A stretch of DNA of 64,000 nt from Prasinococcaceae sp. CCMP 1430 (GCA_013416795.1 RQSC01000523.1:31538-95537); one strand, 5' to 3'; shown: positions 50,035 to 60,684, counted from the stretch's first letter. Notes: generated by a model not told the origin, from the sequence alone. Numbers and translations are program-made.

Positions 50035-51416
50035 ATGGCGCAGTGGCTGAAGGACTCGTACTCCAAGGCGCGCAAGGCCGTGCTGGACCTCTCCGATGAG
50101 GAGGCGCTGGTGGAGGAAGCCACCAACGAGGAGCCGTGGGGCCCTCACGGCCAGACGATGTCGAAGATCGCCGACGCGACGCACTCGCGCGACATGGAGA
50201 AGTTCTCCGACATCATGAGGACACTCTGGCGCCGCATCGCCGAGGGCACCAAGCCCGGGGGCAACGAGCGCTGGCGGCGCTCGTACAAGGGGCTGCTCGT
50301 GGTGGACCACCTGCTCAAGCACGGGAGCACGCGCTGCGTGGACGAGATCTCCAGGCAGACGCACGTCATCGAGACGCTGTACCGCTTCAAGTTCGTCGAC
50401 GACAAACAGCGCGACCAGGGCCTCAACGTGCGCGAGAAGGCCAAGAAAATCGGCGAGCTGCTGCAGGACACGGACCGGCTCAAGGCCGAGCGGCAGAGGG
50501 CGCGCGAGAACAAGTCCAAGTACTCGGGGATGAGCTCGGTGGACTACCGCTCGGGCGGACTCGGCGGCGGGGGCTACACCAGGCCGTCGACCCAAGACGG
50601 CGGCCGCATCGCCAGCCAGGGCTTCGGCTCGAGCTCGGCCGCGAGCGGCGGCAGCAGCAGCGTCGGCGGGAGCAACAGCAACGACATCGGCGCCTCTCCG
50701 GCGCGGCGCGCAGGCGCGACGTCCGGCGCGGAGGACGACGAGGCGCTCAGGGCGTACAAGGCGCAGATGGCCGCCAAGCGCGCAGCTGCTGCGGGCGGCG
50801 CTGCGCCTGCGCCCGCACCCGCGCAGGCCCCAGCCGCCCCGCTGCCAGACCTGATTGGAGGCTTCGACGAGGCGCCGGTGGCCGCTGCGCCGCCGCAGGA
50901 AGATCTCTTCGCCGCGGCGCCAGCCGTCGCGCCGCCGGTCCCCCCGCCCTCGGCCGCGGCCGTGCCCAAGCTCGCGCCTCCCGGCGGTGCCGCCGCCGCA
51001 GCGCCCGCGGTCGACAACAGCTGGGGCGCTTTCGACAGCGCGCCCAACGCGGGCGCGCCCGCTGCTGCGGCGGACCCCTTCGCACCGGCACCCTCAGCGC
51101 CGGCGCCTGCACCCGCACCCTCGGGTGACCCGCTCGGCGGATTGGAGGACCTCTTCGGTGGCATGTCAACCGGGGCGAGCGCGCCGGCGCCTGCCCCCGC
51201 CGCTGCCCCGACGGCCGTCCCCGCACTTGACGAGAACTTGTTCAGCAGCGTGCCGCAGCAGCAGGGCATGGGCTCGATGCCGCCGGCGCAGCAGCAGCAA
51301 CAGCAGCAAGGCTTCGCTGCGTTTGGCGGTGGGAAGCCTGGGGGCAACGCGGGCATGGGTATGGGCATGGGCATGCCGACTCAACAGAGCATGGGCGTGG
51401 GCACGGGCATGGGCAT

Positions 51417-51448
<32 letters not shown>

Positions 51449-51831
51449 GGCAGCATGCCTTCGCGACGTTCGGCGGCCAGCAGGTGGGCAGCAACGCGGG
51501 CATGGGCATGGGCATGCCGACGCCACACATGCAGGCGTCGCAGCAGGCGCCTCTCCAGCAGGACTTCGGCGCATTCAACACCGCGCCGGGTATGAGCATG
51601 GGTGGGCAGCCTCAGCAGCGGCAACAGCAACAGCAGCGCTCGCCTCCGATACCGATGGGCGTCGGCGCAGGCAGGTTGCCGCCGACGAACACGAACATGT
51701 TCGCCGGCCACAGTCTATCTCCGCAGAAGTCTGGCGAGGGCCTTCTCAACGCCGGTGTGATCGGCGGGCTGACGCCGCAGCCGACTGGCGCCCTCGATGA
51801 CGACTTCGCGGGGCTGTACACCAAGAAGTGA
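50035..51831 (+). CDS. Epsin-like ENTH-domain clathrin adaptor
   Basis: Start MAQWLKDSYSKARKAVLD at 50035 begins the ENTH domain directly; upstream in-frame sequence is low-complexity. The ENTH fold (about 150 residues) shows VEEATNEEPWGPHGQTMSKI, FSDIMRTLWRRI, KGLLVVDHLLKHGS, IETLYRFKFVDDKQRDQGLN and VREKAKKIGELLQD. It binds PIP2 and bends membrane during clathrin-coated vesicle formation. The C-terminal two-thirds is disordered, rich in Ala/Pro, then Gln/Met/Gly, with a DPF motif (AADPFAP) and several Trp/Phe peptides (NSWGAFDSAP, DDDFAGL) that fit adaptor and clathrin binding. It lacks obvious UIM repeats. It is intronless. Confidence 0.92.
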
Positions 51832-52001
51832 GCACGGAGCGTTCGGGCGGCCGCGAAGCACAGGCCGACAAGCCTGTCGCTCGCGCGCCGGGTGGCACCA
51901 GGCTTTGGTCGCGCGGTTGCGCAGGTATATGTTACAGGATTACAGCGCCCGCCCATTTGGTGTGCGGTATAGTACAACTGTCGGATGTTGGAGTCTTTCG
52001 G

Positions 52002-52930
52002 TCACCTTTTCTTGCGCTTGCCCGCCTTGGGCGTGTTCGCCGTGACGATGCCCGCCTGGCGCTCGAGCTCCCTCTGTGCGGCCTCGCGCTTGGCGGACTT
52101 CTTGCGGATGCCCTGCAGCATGCGCAGCGGCATTTTCTGGCCTTTCTCCTTGCGCGCGCCCAACGCGAGCAACTTGCGCGTCTCATACTCCTTCTTTGCC
52201 TTGCCCTCGAGCTGCGACGCGCCCAGCTCGGTCACCTCCTTCTGCAGGGAGGCGAACTCGGCGCGGAAGGCTGCGGCCTCGCTCAGGGGCTGGCCGTCGA
52301 CACCGAGGTTGGCCTTTGCCTTGCCCCCATCGGCCTTCGCCGCAGGCTGGAGCGCGCAATGCATGCCGTGTCAGCCGCGCGTGGCTCGAGAGAGAGTCTC
52401 CGCAACACTCGCTCAAGGCCGAGCGGCGCGCACGCCGGCGCCGGCGCCTCAAGCCTACCTTGCTGAAGATTGCGTCGATGTCCGATGACAGCAGCGCCTT
52501 GCGCTCCGCGCGTAGCTGCTCGGCGCTCATGTGACCCGCTCGTCGCTCACCCGCTCCGTCCCTCGCGTCGGCCTCGCCCAGCCTTTTGCGTTTGGCCGCC
52601 TTGGCCGCCTGGCGGGCGCGCGCAGGTGCGAGCGGGTCAGCTCATGCGTGGCGGCGCGTTGTGGGCCGAGCGCATCGTGCGTTGCAGCAGAGGCTATGCA
52701 ATCGCGGGCAAGGGCAGGGGTGGGGGGAGGGAAGCCAGAGCGCGCGCACGCACCCTCCTCTCGGCGTCCTTGGCCTCCCTACGCCTCCGCTCCTCCTCCG
52801 CGCGCTCTTCGCGCTGCCGCCGCCGCGCCGCGGCGGCCGCCTCGTCCCGCCGCCGCTCCTCGGCGTCGTCGAACGACGCCATGAAGCTCTCGCCGAGCGC
52901 TGCGAGCACGTCCTCCGCGGAGCGACCCAT
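52002..52930 (-). CDS. DUF4602/C1orf131-like nucleolar protein
   Basis: Minus-strand exons 52930-52754, 52608-52459 and 52346-52002; introns 52609-52753 (GTGCGT) and 52347-52458 (GTAGGC, the only GTA donor I found). All joins are phase 0. The start is MGRSAEDVLAALGESF. The protein is about 223 residues and highly charged: a Glu/Arg helix, a Lys-rich KRKRLGEAD, then MSAEQLRAERKALLSSDIDA. The C-terminal block VTELGASQLEGKAKKEYETR, LALGARKEKGQKMP, ends in a basic GKRKKR tail. This block resembles DUF4602 (human C1orf131), a small-subunit processome component in ribosome biogenesis. The structure is well supported; the family call is moderate. Confidence 0.6.
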
Positions 52931-53606
52931 CGCGACCGCCTCGCCGAGTGCGCCGCGGGCGCGCTCTGGCGCGCGAGCGCGCCAGCCCTTCCCCCCTCCC
53001 AGCCGCCGCCCACACAGCGCCAGCGAGGCCGCCCCCGGCCGCCGCCCAGGGACACGAGCGCGATACCAGTTACAGTACGAGCTGTCGAGAAGCCGCGCTG
53101 GCCGCGCTGTCCCTCAAAAATCCGATGTATCTGACGGTCGTCTCGCCCCGGCGCAGCGCACCGGTCTCGCGTGGTGGCGCTCTCGACCACGTATTTCATC
53201 CACTCCCGCGTCCGCGCGACGACATCGCGGGCTGGCCGGCTGGCCGTCGACGAAGAAGAAGATCGCGCGAAGCTCCCCGCATCGCCGGTGATCGTGATCG
53301 CGCCCGTATCAAAACGAAAGTGACGATGCTTTTTATACCAAAGTGATCGTCCGGAGAGCCGCGCCGAAACTGCACACCCCGTCATTTCTGATGGATGACT
53401 TACATTATCGATCGAACCACTCCGCCTTCCAAATGAGATATGGAAACTATATCAAAAAGGATGGCGCCGCCACCCCGCCGGGAAAATGCATGAAGTTTCG
53501 CCTCAGTGCGCTTTTGGCTGCCGCGCACCTTCGCCTTCGGTGGTGGCGCGCGGCGTGGCGCCGGGCGCCACAGCGCGCCCGCAGACCGCCCCCCCCCGTC
53601 GCAGCC

Positions 53607-54430
53607 ATGATCAACGACGCCGGCGAGAACATCGACCTCTACATCCCGCGCAAGTGGTGCGTGCTCGCGCGCTGTGCGCGCCACGCGGCGATCGCGCGAG
53701 GCACGGCCACCGCACCCGAATGGGCGTTGGCGGCTGCGTGCTAGGGTTCCGCAGCAAGCGGCGCAGAGGGCGGGGGCGGCGGCTGCGCGCTTGCGCCTGG
53801 GGAGAGGGCGTGACGGCGGTCGAAGGACTCCGTCGGCCGCCGCTCGCTCCCCCACGAACCCGCCCTTGCGCGCCGTCTGCAGTCCTGTGGACGCGCCGCG
53901 GAGGGCAGCGCTGCGCGTCGCCTGCGGCGACTGCGAGCGCCCGCATCTGTGAGCGCATGCGTTTTGATGGGTTGGAGGCACCGGCCACCAGCAGGGGTCG
54001 GGAGGTGGCTGGCGCCGCGAGCGCGCGGGCGGGCGCGCACCTGCCCATGGAGCGGCCCGGGGCGTCGCGCTCGCCCAGAGTGCTCGTGGTGGGCGCGCGC
54101 GGGCGCTCGGTGGCGTTGCTTGGGACAGGAGGGCCTGTGGCGACTGCGATATGCTGGCGCCCCTAGCGATGATGTGCCGCTGACCGCCCGGCCGCCGCTC
54201 CCGCTGCTCGCAACCACGCTACAAACAGCTCGTGGACCAACAGGCTGATCACGGCCAAGGACCACGCCGCCGTGCAGCTTAACATCGCGCACCTGGACGA
54301 GTCCGGCGTGTACACCGGCGCGTGCACCACCTTTGCGATCGCTGGCAAGACCCGCTCCATGGGCGAGTCGGACAGCGCGCTCGACCACCTCTGGTCCAAG
54401 AAGAAGGGCGAGGTTGGGCAGCACTTCTGA
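53607..54430 (+). CDS. RPS21: 40S ribosomal protein S21e
   Basis: Exons 53607-53656 and 54229-54430. The intron (53657-54228, GTGCGT donor, CAG acceptor) interrupts a codon and yields [18 protein letters not shown]. The product is 83 residues, the usual length of eukaryotic S21. It starts [16 protein letters not shown] and continues [35 protein letters not shown], ending KGEVGQHF. Small-subunit ribosomal protein involved in late 40S maturation. The intron, at 572 nt, is the longest in this window. Confidence 0.95.
53657..54228 (+). other. Long intron in RPS21
   Basis: 572 nt, two to six times the local norm, with GTGCGT donor. Ribosomal protein introns often host snoRNAs; I looked for paired C/D boxes and saw only a weak ATGATGT-CTGA pair near 54167-54181, spaced too closely. 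Confidence 0.85.
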
Positions 54431-54785
54431 GTGGCTACACATCGCGCATGCCCTCTCTGCGCCAGTAGGGAGGGGTAGCGCGCGCACTCAAACGCAGCTG
54501 CAGCGGGACTTGTAATGTTGATTGCCGGTGGCGACCGGTCTTTCCCCTCGTGAGGCACTCGCGCGCCTTGAGAAGGCGAAACGCGAGACCAGGCGCGAGG
54601 GGCGGCCGGCGCCTCCCCGAGTGCCACGCGCGCGCTGCCCTGACGGCGGCAGGTCCCAGGTGTGATTGCGCGGTATTACATCACCAAGGGTGCACGAGCG
54701 GAGGGCCTCGGCTGGCCGCCCGCGGGCATCTGCGCCAGGAATCGCGGGCGCTGGACAGGCGCGCCGCTGCCTTACAGGTGACCTG
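54431..54785. other. Convergent 3' region between RPS21 and the IPT protein
   Basis: Two genes converge here, so it should hold both 3' ends. No gene or clear motif. Confidence 0.5.
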
Positions 54786-56880
54786 TCAGGCGAAGAATGA
54801 AGTCGTGTCGCCGCACCCGACCGTCTCGACGCCCAGCAGCGAGAGCACGCCCGTATTTATCACGCTCTCCGCGGCGTTTCTGTCGCCCGACTGGAGCAGC
54901 GCCGGCACGCCTGAGGAGCCACAGATCAGGCTCGACTTCGAAAATTCCTCCGCCTTGAGCTCCACCATCTTGCCATTGGCGGAGAGGCCTTTACAGAGCG
55001 CAGATTATGAGCGCGGGGAAGGTGTGCAGGAGTGTGTCAGCAGACTGGCGCGCACTCGGCGCGCAAAGACCCCCTCACGCACCACACAGCACGCGCGCAT
55101 CGCGAGTGCGCGCGAGCTGTCGGCGACGCACCAATATTGCCAAATCCGGTGTAGTCCGCAGTCATCAGGATGACCCTGTCCCTGTTGATGTAGTGCGCGA
55201 AGCCGCGCCTGCTGGCGCCGCGCATCTCCGTACCCGTGAGTCCCTCGTTCTTGTACACGTAGTGCGAGCGCGGGTGGTCCAGGGCCATGTCAATGCCGCG
55301 CTGGATGGACTGGTACGGCTTGTCGGGCGTCCCCTCGCCAGTGAAGTCCGAGCCGGACACGGACACATACACGTCGCAGTAGAACACGCGCGCGTGCTCG
55401 CTCACGGCGGAATAGCTCACGCCGCCGTCATTGCTGACCTGCAGGTCCTTGAAAAAGCAGGGACGCTGCGTTGTGTATTGCCTGCCACCCGGCAGCGAAC
55501 CGTCGCCCGGATGCGGGTCCTGCCTGGGCGCGATGCAGCGGATCTGCTCGGAGGTGTCGTAGTGCCCCGGGAACACCATCTCCACGTTGGTCAGATTGTC
55601 GCTGAGCTTGCAGAGGATGCCATCGGACGGCAGGAAGTTCTGGCCGCGCACGGTGAGCTCTGCGTTGCCTTCGAAGGGCACCCTGCTCGGATATGCGCCC
55701 TCGTTGCCCGACGTGGTCACCTCGAGCACATCTGGCCGCGCGCTTCCCACGTTGAAAACCCAGCTGTCGCCGACGGCGTGGCCGGTGGTCGCGCCGAAGC
55801 TCACCGTCACGCCGTAGGACAGCTCTTGCTCGCCGCCGGTGATGCCGACGCCCGATACGTACTCGACACTCGCCATATTGTCCAGGCGCCACTTGAAGGT
55901 GTCCGGAGTGCCCGCGGAGTCGATGACGACCTCGTACGCGTATCTGCCATCGCCAGCGAAGTTGCCGCCAGTCATGAGGTCGTCGAGCGCGTTGGCCCCG
56001 TGTTCGTCGTCCGGCGGATCCTCGACGTAGCCCTCGCCCCCGCCGTCGCCCGAGTCGTAGTAGCTGAACGTGACGTTGCCGTCGACATACTCGACGCCGT
56101 CGTTGGAGACGTACACGGTCACCTGCGTGCCGGCTGCGAGGCCGTCCTCGTCGTCGCCAGGCTCGGCCTCGGGCGACACGCACATGATCTTGCCGTAGTT
56201 GTCCCAGCGCGCGGAGACGGCCACGGAACCGAACTTGCATTTGAGGGCGCTGCCCGGCAGGAAGTTTGCGTCGCTGAGGCGCGTGCTGGTGTGCAGGACC
56301 GCGTTCTGTATGGTGACCTCCGTGCCCCCGACAGCAGGCCCCGTGGAGTTGTCGGTGAGCCACACCTCGTCGCTCGCGTCCTCGACGCCCATGGGCGCGT
56401 TCTCCGAGTAGTGGAAGGTGAGGTACGTCCCCTCCCTCTCCATGACGTTCGGAAACGCCGTGAAGATCGTGCCGTCGTTGGACACCGTCACGTGGGCCGG
56501 CAGCGCGCTATTGCGCGCGGGCGTGACACACGTGATGCGCCCGGCGTTGACATACGTCGCGGGCACCTCGTCAACCTCGCCAGACGAGTCAGAGAAGCGC
56601 ACCGCGGCGCCGAGCGAGCGCACGAAGGGCCCGCCGCGGATGGTGATGCGCGTGCCCCCCACCGTGTGACCCTTGTCCGGGTACAGCAGCTGCAGCGCCG
56701 GCGCCTCTGCGAGCTGCGCCGCAACGAGCCGCACGGCGCTGCCCGCGGCCCGCGCCGCGCCTGGCGACGCCCCGCGCGCGCCGTGTGCCGCGCCGCGCCG
56801 CGGCCAACGCTCGAGCCGCAGCCGCTCTGACCTTTGAAATACAGCAACTCTCCCGTGGGTGATCGTTTGAACTTTGCCAC
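54786..56880 (-). CDS. IPT/TIG-domain secreted protein with beta-helix start (5' partial)
   Basis: Minus-strand exons 56880-56832, 56706-55132 and 54988-54786; introns 56707-56831 (GTCAGA) and 54989-55131 (GTGCGT). The upstream start is not found. The protein has several IPT/TIG immunoglobulin-like domains with the typical opening LYPDKGHTVGGTRITIRGGP, GPAVGGTEVTIQNA and PFEGNAELTVRGQNFLPSD. Strand pairs such as ITCVTPARNSALPAHVTVSN also recur. Then follows DVYVSVSGSDFTGEGTPDKP YQSIQRGID, the opening of a pectate-lyase-like beta-helix, continuing after the splice as LSANGKMVELKAEEFS. This combination occurs in extracellular adhesion or polysaccharide-binding proteins. The 3' end may be incomplete: the beta-helix is short. 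Confidence 0.75.
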
Positions 56881-57211
56881 CTGCGTGCCACCTGGCGCCG
56901 TGCGAGCTCAAGAAAAGAAAAAAAAGGAGAGTGGCCGGCCGCTCGCCCTTCCATCTGAAGTCGCGATTTTTTTTTAGATTTCCGATTTTTCGCCCATTTC
57001 TTCCAACTCGGCTCGAGGTTCCGCACGTCGCTCGCGTGCACACATGAGCTCGTTGGGATCATGGAAATGCCATGACCCAAAGTATATTAGGGTTGTATTT
57101 GGTAGGGTCCGTGTTGTGGAATAGATAAGGCGTTCTCGGCGGGCGTGCGCGGCCGCGGGCCCGCGAGGGCTTGCGGCGGGCGGCCACCGCCACACGAGAA
57201 GCCCGGACGGC
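56881..57211. other. Divergent upstream region with AT-rich patches
   Basis: Lies between the 5' end of the IPT gene and the next plus-strand gene, and should hide missing first exons of both. It contains an A tract (56911-56926), a T tract (56967-56976) and an AT-rich segment around 57060-57130. Confidence 0.5.
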
Positions 57212-58235
57212 TTGCGCCTGGCTGCGGCGAGCGGCGGTGACGGCGACGGCGGCGTGCACGCTGGCGCGGCGTTCCTGCACCTCTTCGTGGAGGCGCGCCC
57301 TCCTGGGAGGTCGCTCATCGAGACGGGGCGATTCAAGACCTTCCTGGACTGCAACCTGCACTGCCTCGAGGTCGAGCGCTACCACCCGGCCTACCTCGCG
57401 TCGGCGTCGCACGCGTCCGTGCTGCTCGAGGACGAGGACAAGAACGCGGCCGACCTGCAGCTGCCGTACTTCAATCTGAGCGTGTACGAGGAGAGCGGCA
57501 AGGCACCCACCTCGGGTGGCGTGGGCGCGCTCTTCGAGGCTCACCTCGACTTCGTAGAGGCGTGTGAGATTGCTCACCAGGACCAGGTGCACGTGCCGAT
57601 GACGGCGACGGAGGTCGCGTCGGTCGGAACGAGCGGCGCAAGGGCGCTCGCGGAGTTCGACGGTCAGCCGACCGCCGAGGGCCAGATCACGGTGCTCGCA
57701 CTGCTGCCCAAGGCGATGGACGATCAGTGGCAGCAGTGGAGCGGCGCGGACGCGTGCGCCGCCGTGGAGGGCCACAGCGGCGCGAGCCTGTACGCCGTCG
57801 CAGACGAGGACATCAACGGGGAGGGAGGTGCGTGCGTGCGATCACGCGCGCGCGCGCGCGGCTTGCAGCGATCCAGCTGCGGCGTACTGATGCCAACTGC
57901 GCCACGGATGCGCACATGCTGCGACGCGCGCGCTCGCAGACGACGTGCTCTGCCGCACGGTTCTCGTCGCCGAGTATGAGCAGGGCGCGCTCGACGACGA
58001 CGCGGCGCTCAAGCTGCTGGATGACGTCAAGGCCGCCGCCGGACCTGACGCCACCGTTGGGCTCTACCAGCGCCGCCTGCGCGCCAAGCGTGGCGGCGTG
58101 CCCGTCGGGGCGGCAATCGCGCTGGTTGAGAAGGCCAGGGCCGACATGCGCGAGGACATGATGCAGAAGCTGCGCGACGCCACCAAATCGGGGGAGGGTG
58201 CCTCCGCGGGCGAGAGCTTTTTTTCCGACTTGTAA
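57212..58235 (+). CDS. Unrecognised two-exon protein (5' unresolved)
   Basis: Exons to 57827 and 57940-58235; the intron 57828-57939 (GTGCGT donor, phase 1) gives GEG|DDVLCRTVLVAEY. No in-frame ATG is present at the left end, so a first exon is missing. Readings include LIETGRFKTFLDCNLHCLEV, YHPAYLASASHASVLLEDED, ITVLALLPKAMDDQWQQWSG, and after the splice LDDDAALKLLDDVKAAAGPD and DMREDMMQKLRDATKSGEG. It is acidic and soluble-looking with no signal. Strong G/C third-position bias and clean splicing support a real gene. I do not recognise a family. It converges with Trm1. Confidence 0.65.
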
Positions 58236-58297
58236 CGTTGACGACGTGATTGGCTGCCCATGCCCCGTGAATTACATCGCAGACGCCGTGACGCCGA

Positions 58298-59683
58298 TCA
58301 CTCGCGCTCACCCACGAGCAGCGCGGCGGCCTTGACGATGTCTGCTACGCTCGCAGTCGTCTTGACTGCCTCAGTGCTCACGTGGCTGACGCACGCGGCG
58401 TGGCCGGCGTCGCGCAACGCACGAACGAGCTTGCTCACCGAGGGCGTGCCACGCAGGCCCTGCCCCTTGAGCACGTTTGTGACCTTGTAGTACGACGCAA
58501 TATGCGCGATGCCCTCCACACACTCCTCCGCCATGCTGTCGATGAGCCTGGCGAGCCTGCGCTGATCGACGTCGCCGTCGGCCTTCGCCCAGCCGCAGTC
58601 AAGCGCGCGGCGGCGCAGCTCGGCGACGTGCGCTTCGTCGTGCATCGGTCCGAGCCACATCGGTCCAGACAATGTGAGCGCTCCTGCTGCGCCGCACGCG
58701 TTGCAGGTGCCCGTGTAACCCGCGCCGAGCGCATCCATGCCGACTTGCCCCGCCTCGCCGCAAGCACTGCAATGGGAGGCATAGCCCACCTCGCTCTCGC
58801 ACGGCAGCGAGCCAGCACGTGTGCGTTCCACGCGAAGCATGACCCGCCACACTGGTCCGTGCGCAGCGTACAGCGAGAACAGCGGCCTCGCGCGCAGGCC
58901 TCGCGCAGCAGCCTCGCGAACGGCGTGCGCGGTGAGCGCGCGAAGCTGGTGCTCGTTCGCCGAAGGCACCGGCCGCGTAAAGCTGCCATACATCGCCCAT
59001 GATCGCATCGTGCGGTGCCCGCCGGCTGCGAGACCATCTGTGGAAGTCACGTACAGCAGGCCGCCGTCGTGCCGCACACACTCGAGCGCAGCGCCCACGA
59101 ACCGGCTGTCGCTGCCGAAACTGTCGACGTCAACGAGATCGAAATATGTGCCGGCGAGCGCGTGCGCGTGGCAAGCCTTGACGGCATCACCACAAGTCAC
59201 GGTTGAGCGCCCTCCCTGTGGGTCGACGCTCGCAAGATTAGACGAGCACGCTGCCGCCGCTGCCTCCGAGGCGTCGTTCGCATGCACGTGCGCTGCTCCG
59301 CCGTGGACGAGGTACCTCGCGGCGCGCCCCCCACTACCCGCAAGCGCATCGAGCACAACTACGCCACAGCCGTCGGCGCTCGTGGTTTGGTGCGCCCCCG
59401 AGGCCCCCGCGACGGGCGGCGCTGGCACATCACCGCCCCCTTCGGCACGCGCGCTCGCACACCGCGCCGCGCGCGCCCTCTCGTCCGCGTGCATGCGCAG
59501 TGTCAATGCTGCGAGGTCACGGCCATACATGCTCTCGCGCCGGTAGAAGGCACCGGCGGTGTCGAATACGACGCCGCGCTCGTCCGCGGGGGCGGTCCCG
59601 GCGTCCTCGGCATCCATGACGGCCGAAGCTGCCGGCTGCGCTGCGCCACGCCGCCTCCAGGCGCGCGGGCCCGCCCGGGGCAT
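58298..59683 (-). CDS. tRNA (guanine26-N2)-dimethyltransferase, Trm1 family
   Basis: Class I methyltransferase adding two methyls to G26 of tRNA. The start MPRAGPRAWRRRGAAQPAAS (59683) gives an Arg/Ala leader that may target an organelle; an ATG at 59617 is the alternative. Family features: ESMYGRDLAALTLR (substrate loop), VLDALAGSGGRAARYLVHGG (SAM motif I), HANDASEAAAAACSSNL, LVDVDSFGSDSRFVGAALEC in the position of the usual DPFG, and DGGLLYVTSTDGLA. A C-terminal zinc module has CSACGEAG and CNACGAAG pairs. The SF instead of PF after Asp is worth noting but the rest of the site is present. The frame upstream of 59683 continues into an unrelated SLC44 transporter fragment. Confidence 0.87.
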   Translation of the reverse strand: MPRAGPRAWRRRGAAQPAASAVMDAEDAGTAPADERGVVFDTAGAFYRRESMYGRDLAALTLRMHADERARAARCASARAEGGGDVPAPPVAGASGAHQTTSADGCGVVVLDALAGSGGRAARYLVHGGAAHVHANDASEAAAAACSSNLASVDPQGGRSTVTCGDAVKACHAHALAGTYFDLVDVDSFGSDSRFVGAALECVRHDGGLLYVTSTDGLAAGGHRTMRSWAMYGSFTRPVPSANEHQLRALTAHAVREAAARGLRARPLFSLYAAHGPVWRVMLRVERTRAGSLPCESEVGYASHCSACGEAGQVGMDALGAGYTGTCNACGAAGALTLSGPMWLGPMHDEAHVAELRRRALDCGWAKADGDVDQRRLARLIDSMAEECVEGIAHIASYYKVTNVLKGQGLRGTPSVSKLVRALRDAGHAACVSHVSTEAVKTTASVADIVKAAALLVGERE

Positions 59684-59695
59684 GGCATTGCTGTC

Positions 59696-59809
59696 GCCGC
59701 GTGCCCAGTAAAAAGTCGCCACGGCGCCCGCAATGGTCGTCAGCGCAATGCCAACTATCACCTGGTTGGTCCACAGGTAACCGAACAGGTGGTACAGGAA
59801 CATGTAGCG
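59696..59809 (-). pseudogene. Orphan SLC44 choline-transporter-like fragment
   Basis: The minus-strand frame from the N at 59810 reads RYMFLYHLFGYLWTNQVIV then GIALTTIAGAVATFYWARG. This is the characteristic SLC44/CTL segment (HxFGxLWTxQFI...AGAVxxWY). It is in frame with, but unrelated to, the Trm1 protein that follows. The rest of an SLC44 gene is absent, so it is truncated by the N or is a misjoined exon. Confidence 0.65.
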
Positions 59810-59810
59810 N
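59810..59810. other. Single undetermined base (N)
   Basis: Lies between the SLC44 fragment (minus) and the truncated DUF2470 gene (plus). Probable contig join. Confidence 0.9.
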
Positions 59811-60684
59811 CACGCCGTGCGCGCGCGTGCGCGCGCGCGCAACCGCCGCCGAGGCGGGCGCGTCTGCCGAGGAGGACACCGACGCGCTCATGGCCTCGCT
59901 CACGCGCATCAACGAGCACAACGCCGCAGTCGCGCGGCCGGCGCCGGCCGACGACTGCCGCACGCTGCTTGCGACGCAAAAGATGGGCGTGCTCAGCACC
60001 AACGCCTCGCAGGGCGGAGCGCTGGAGGGCTTCCCCGCGGGCGCCGTCGCGAGCTTCGCAGCGCAGGCGGACGGCCTGCCGGTGTTTGCGCTGAGCCGTC
60101 TGAGCGCGCACATGCGCGACCTGCGCGCCGACGGACGGTGCTCGCTGGTGGTGGCGGAGGATGGCGCCGAGGGCATGAACTCCGCGCGCGTGACGCTCAT
60201 CGGCACCGTCGAAGAGGTCGCTGACGAGGAGGAGCAGGCCGCGTGCCGCGAGGCTTACCTCGCGCGCCACCCGGACGCGTTCTGGGTGGACTTCGGCGAC
60301 TTCTCGTGGTTCAAAATGCGCAGCGTGGCCACCGTGCGGCTGGTTGGTGGGTTCGCCCGCGCGCACACCGTGAGCGCCGAGGCATACGCCGCGGCGAGTC
60401 CCGACCCGGTCTCGGCGTTCTCCGGCCCGGTGTGCGCACACATGAACGATGACCACACCGACTCGACGGCGGCCATCGTCGCGCGCGCCTCGGGCGTGAG
60501 CGTGGACGCCGCCAAGATGTTGGGCATCGACCGCCTGGGCATGGATGTGGAGTGCGAGCTCGGTGGCGAGCGCTTCAACGTGCGCTGCGCGTGGGAGAGC
60601 CCGGCGGAGAGCCGCGCGGACATCAAGGCCAGGATCGTGGAGCTCAGCAAGCTCGCCGCGACTGAGGCCGCGACTGAGGCGTAG
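59811..60684 (+). CDS. Plastid PPOx-like flavin/heme-binding split-barrel protein with DUF2470 (5' partial)
   Basis: Open from the N at 59810. After an Arg/Ala tail of a likely transit peptide, the protein has a pyridoxamine-phosphate-oxidase-like split barrel: ADDCRTLLATQKMGVLST, FAAQADGLPVFALSRLSAHM, DLRADGRCSLVV, SARVTLIGTVEEV and DFSWFKMRSVATVRLVGGFA. A C-terminal DUF2470 follows with the motif VCAHMNDDHTDSTAAI. The same pair of domains is found in HugZ-type heme proteins and in the plastid glutamyl-tRNA reductase-binding protein, which regulates tetrapyrrole synthesis. A role in heme or chlorophyll metabolism is inferred. The start codon is missing. Confidence 0.8.

Noticed and set aside
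54167-54181. Possible C/D snoRNA boxes in the RPS21 intron
   Set aside because: The ATGATGT and CTGA elements are only about ten bases apart, far too close for a C/D snoRNA, and no terminal stem is seen.
58298-59842. A single transporter-Trm1 fusion protein
   Set aside because: The SLC44 part is only 38 codons, abuts an N, and a leader-like Trm1 start follows it directly; a true fusion is unlikely.
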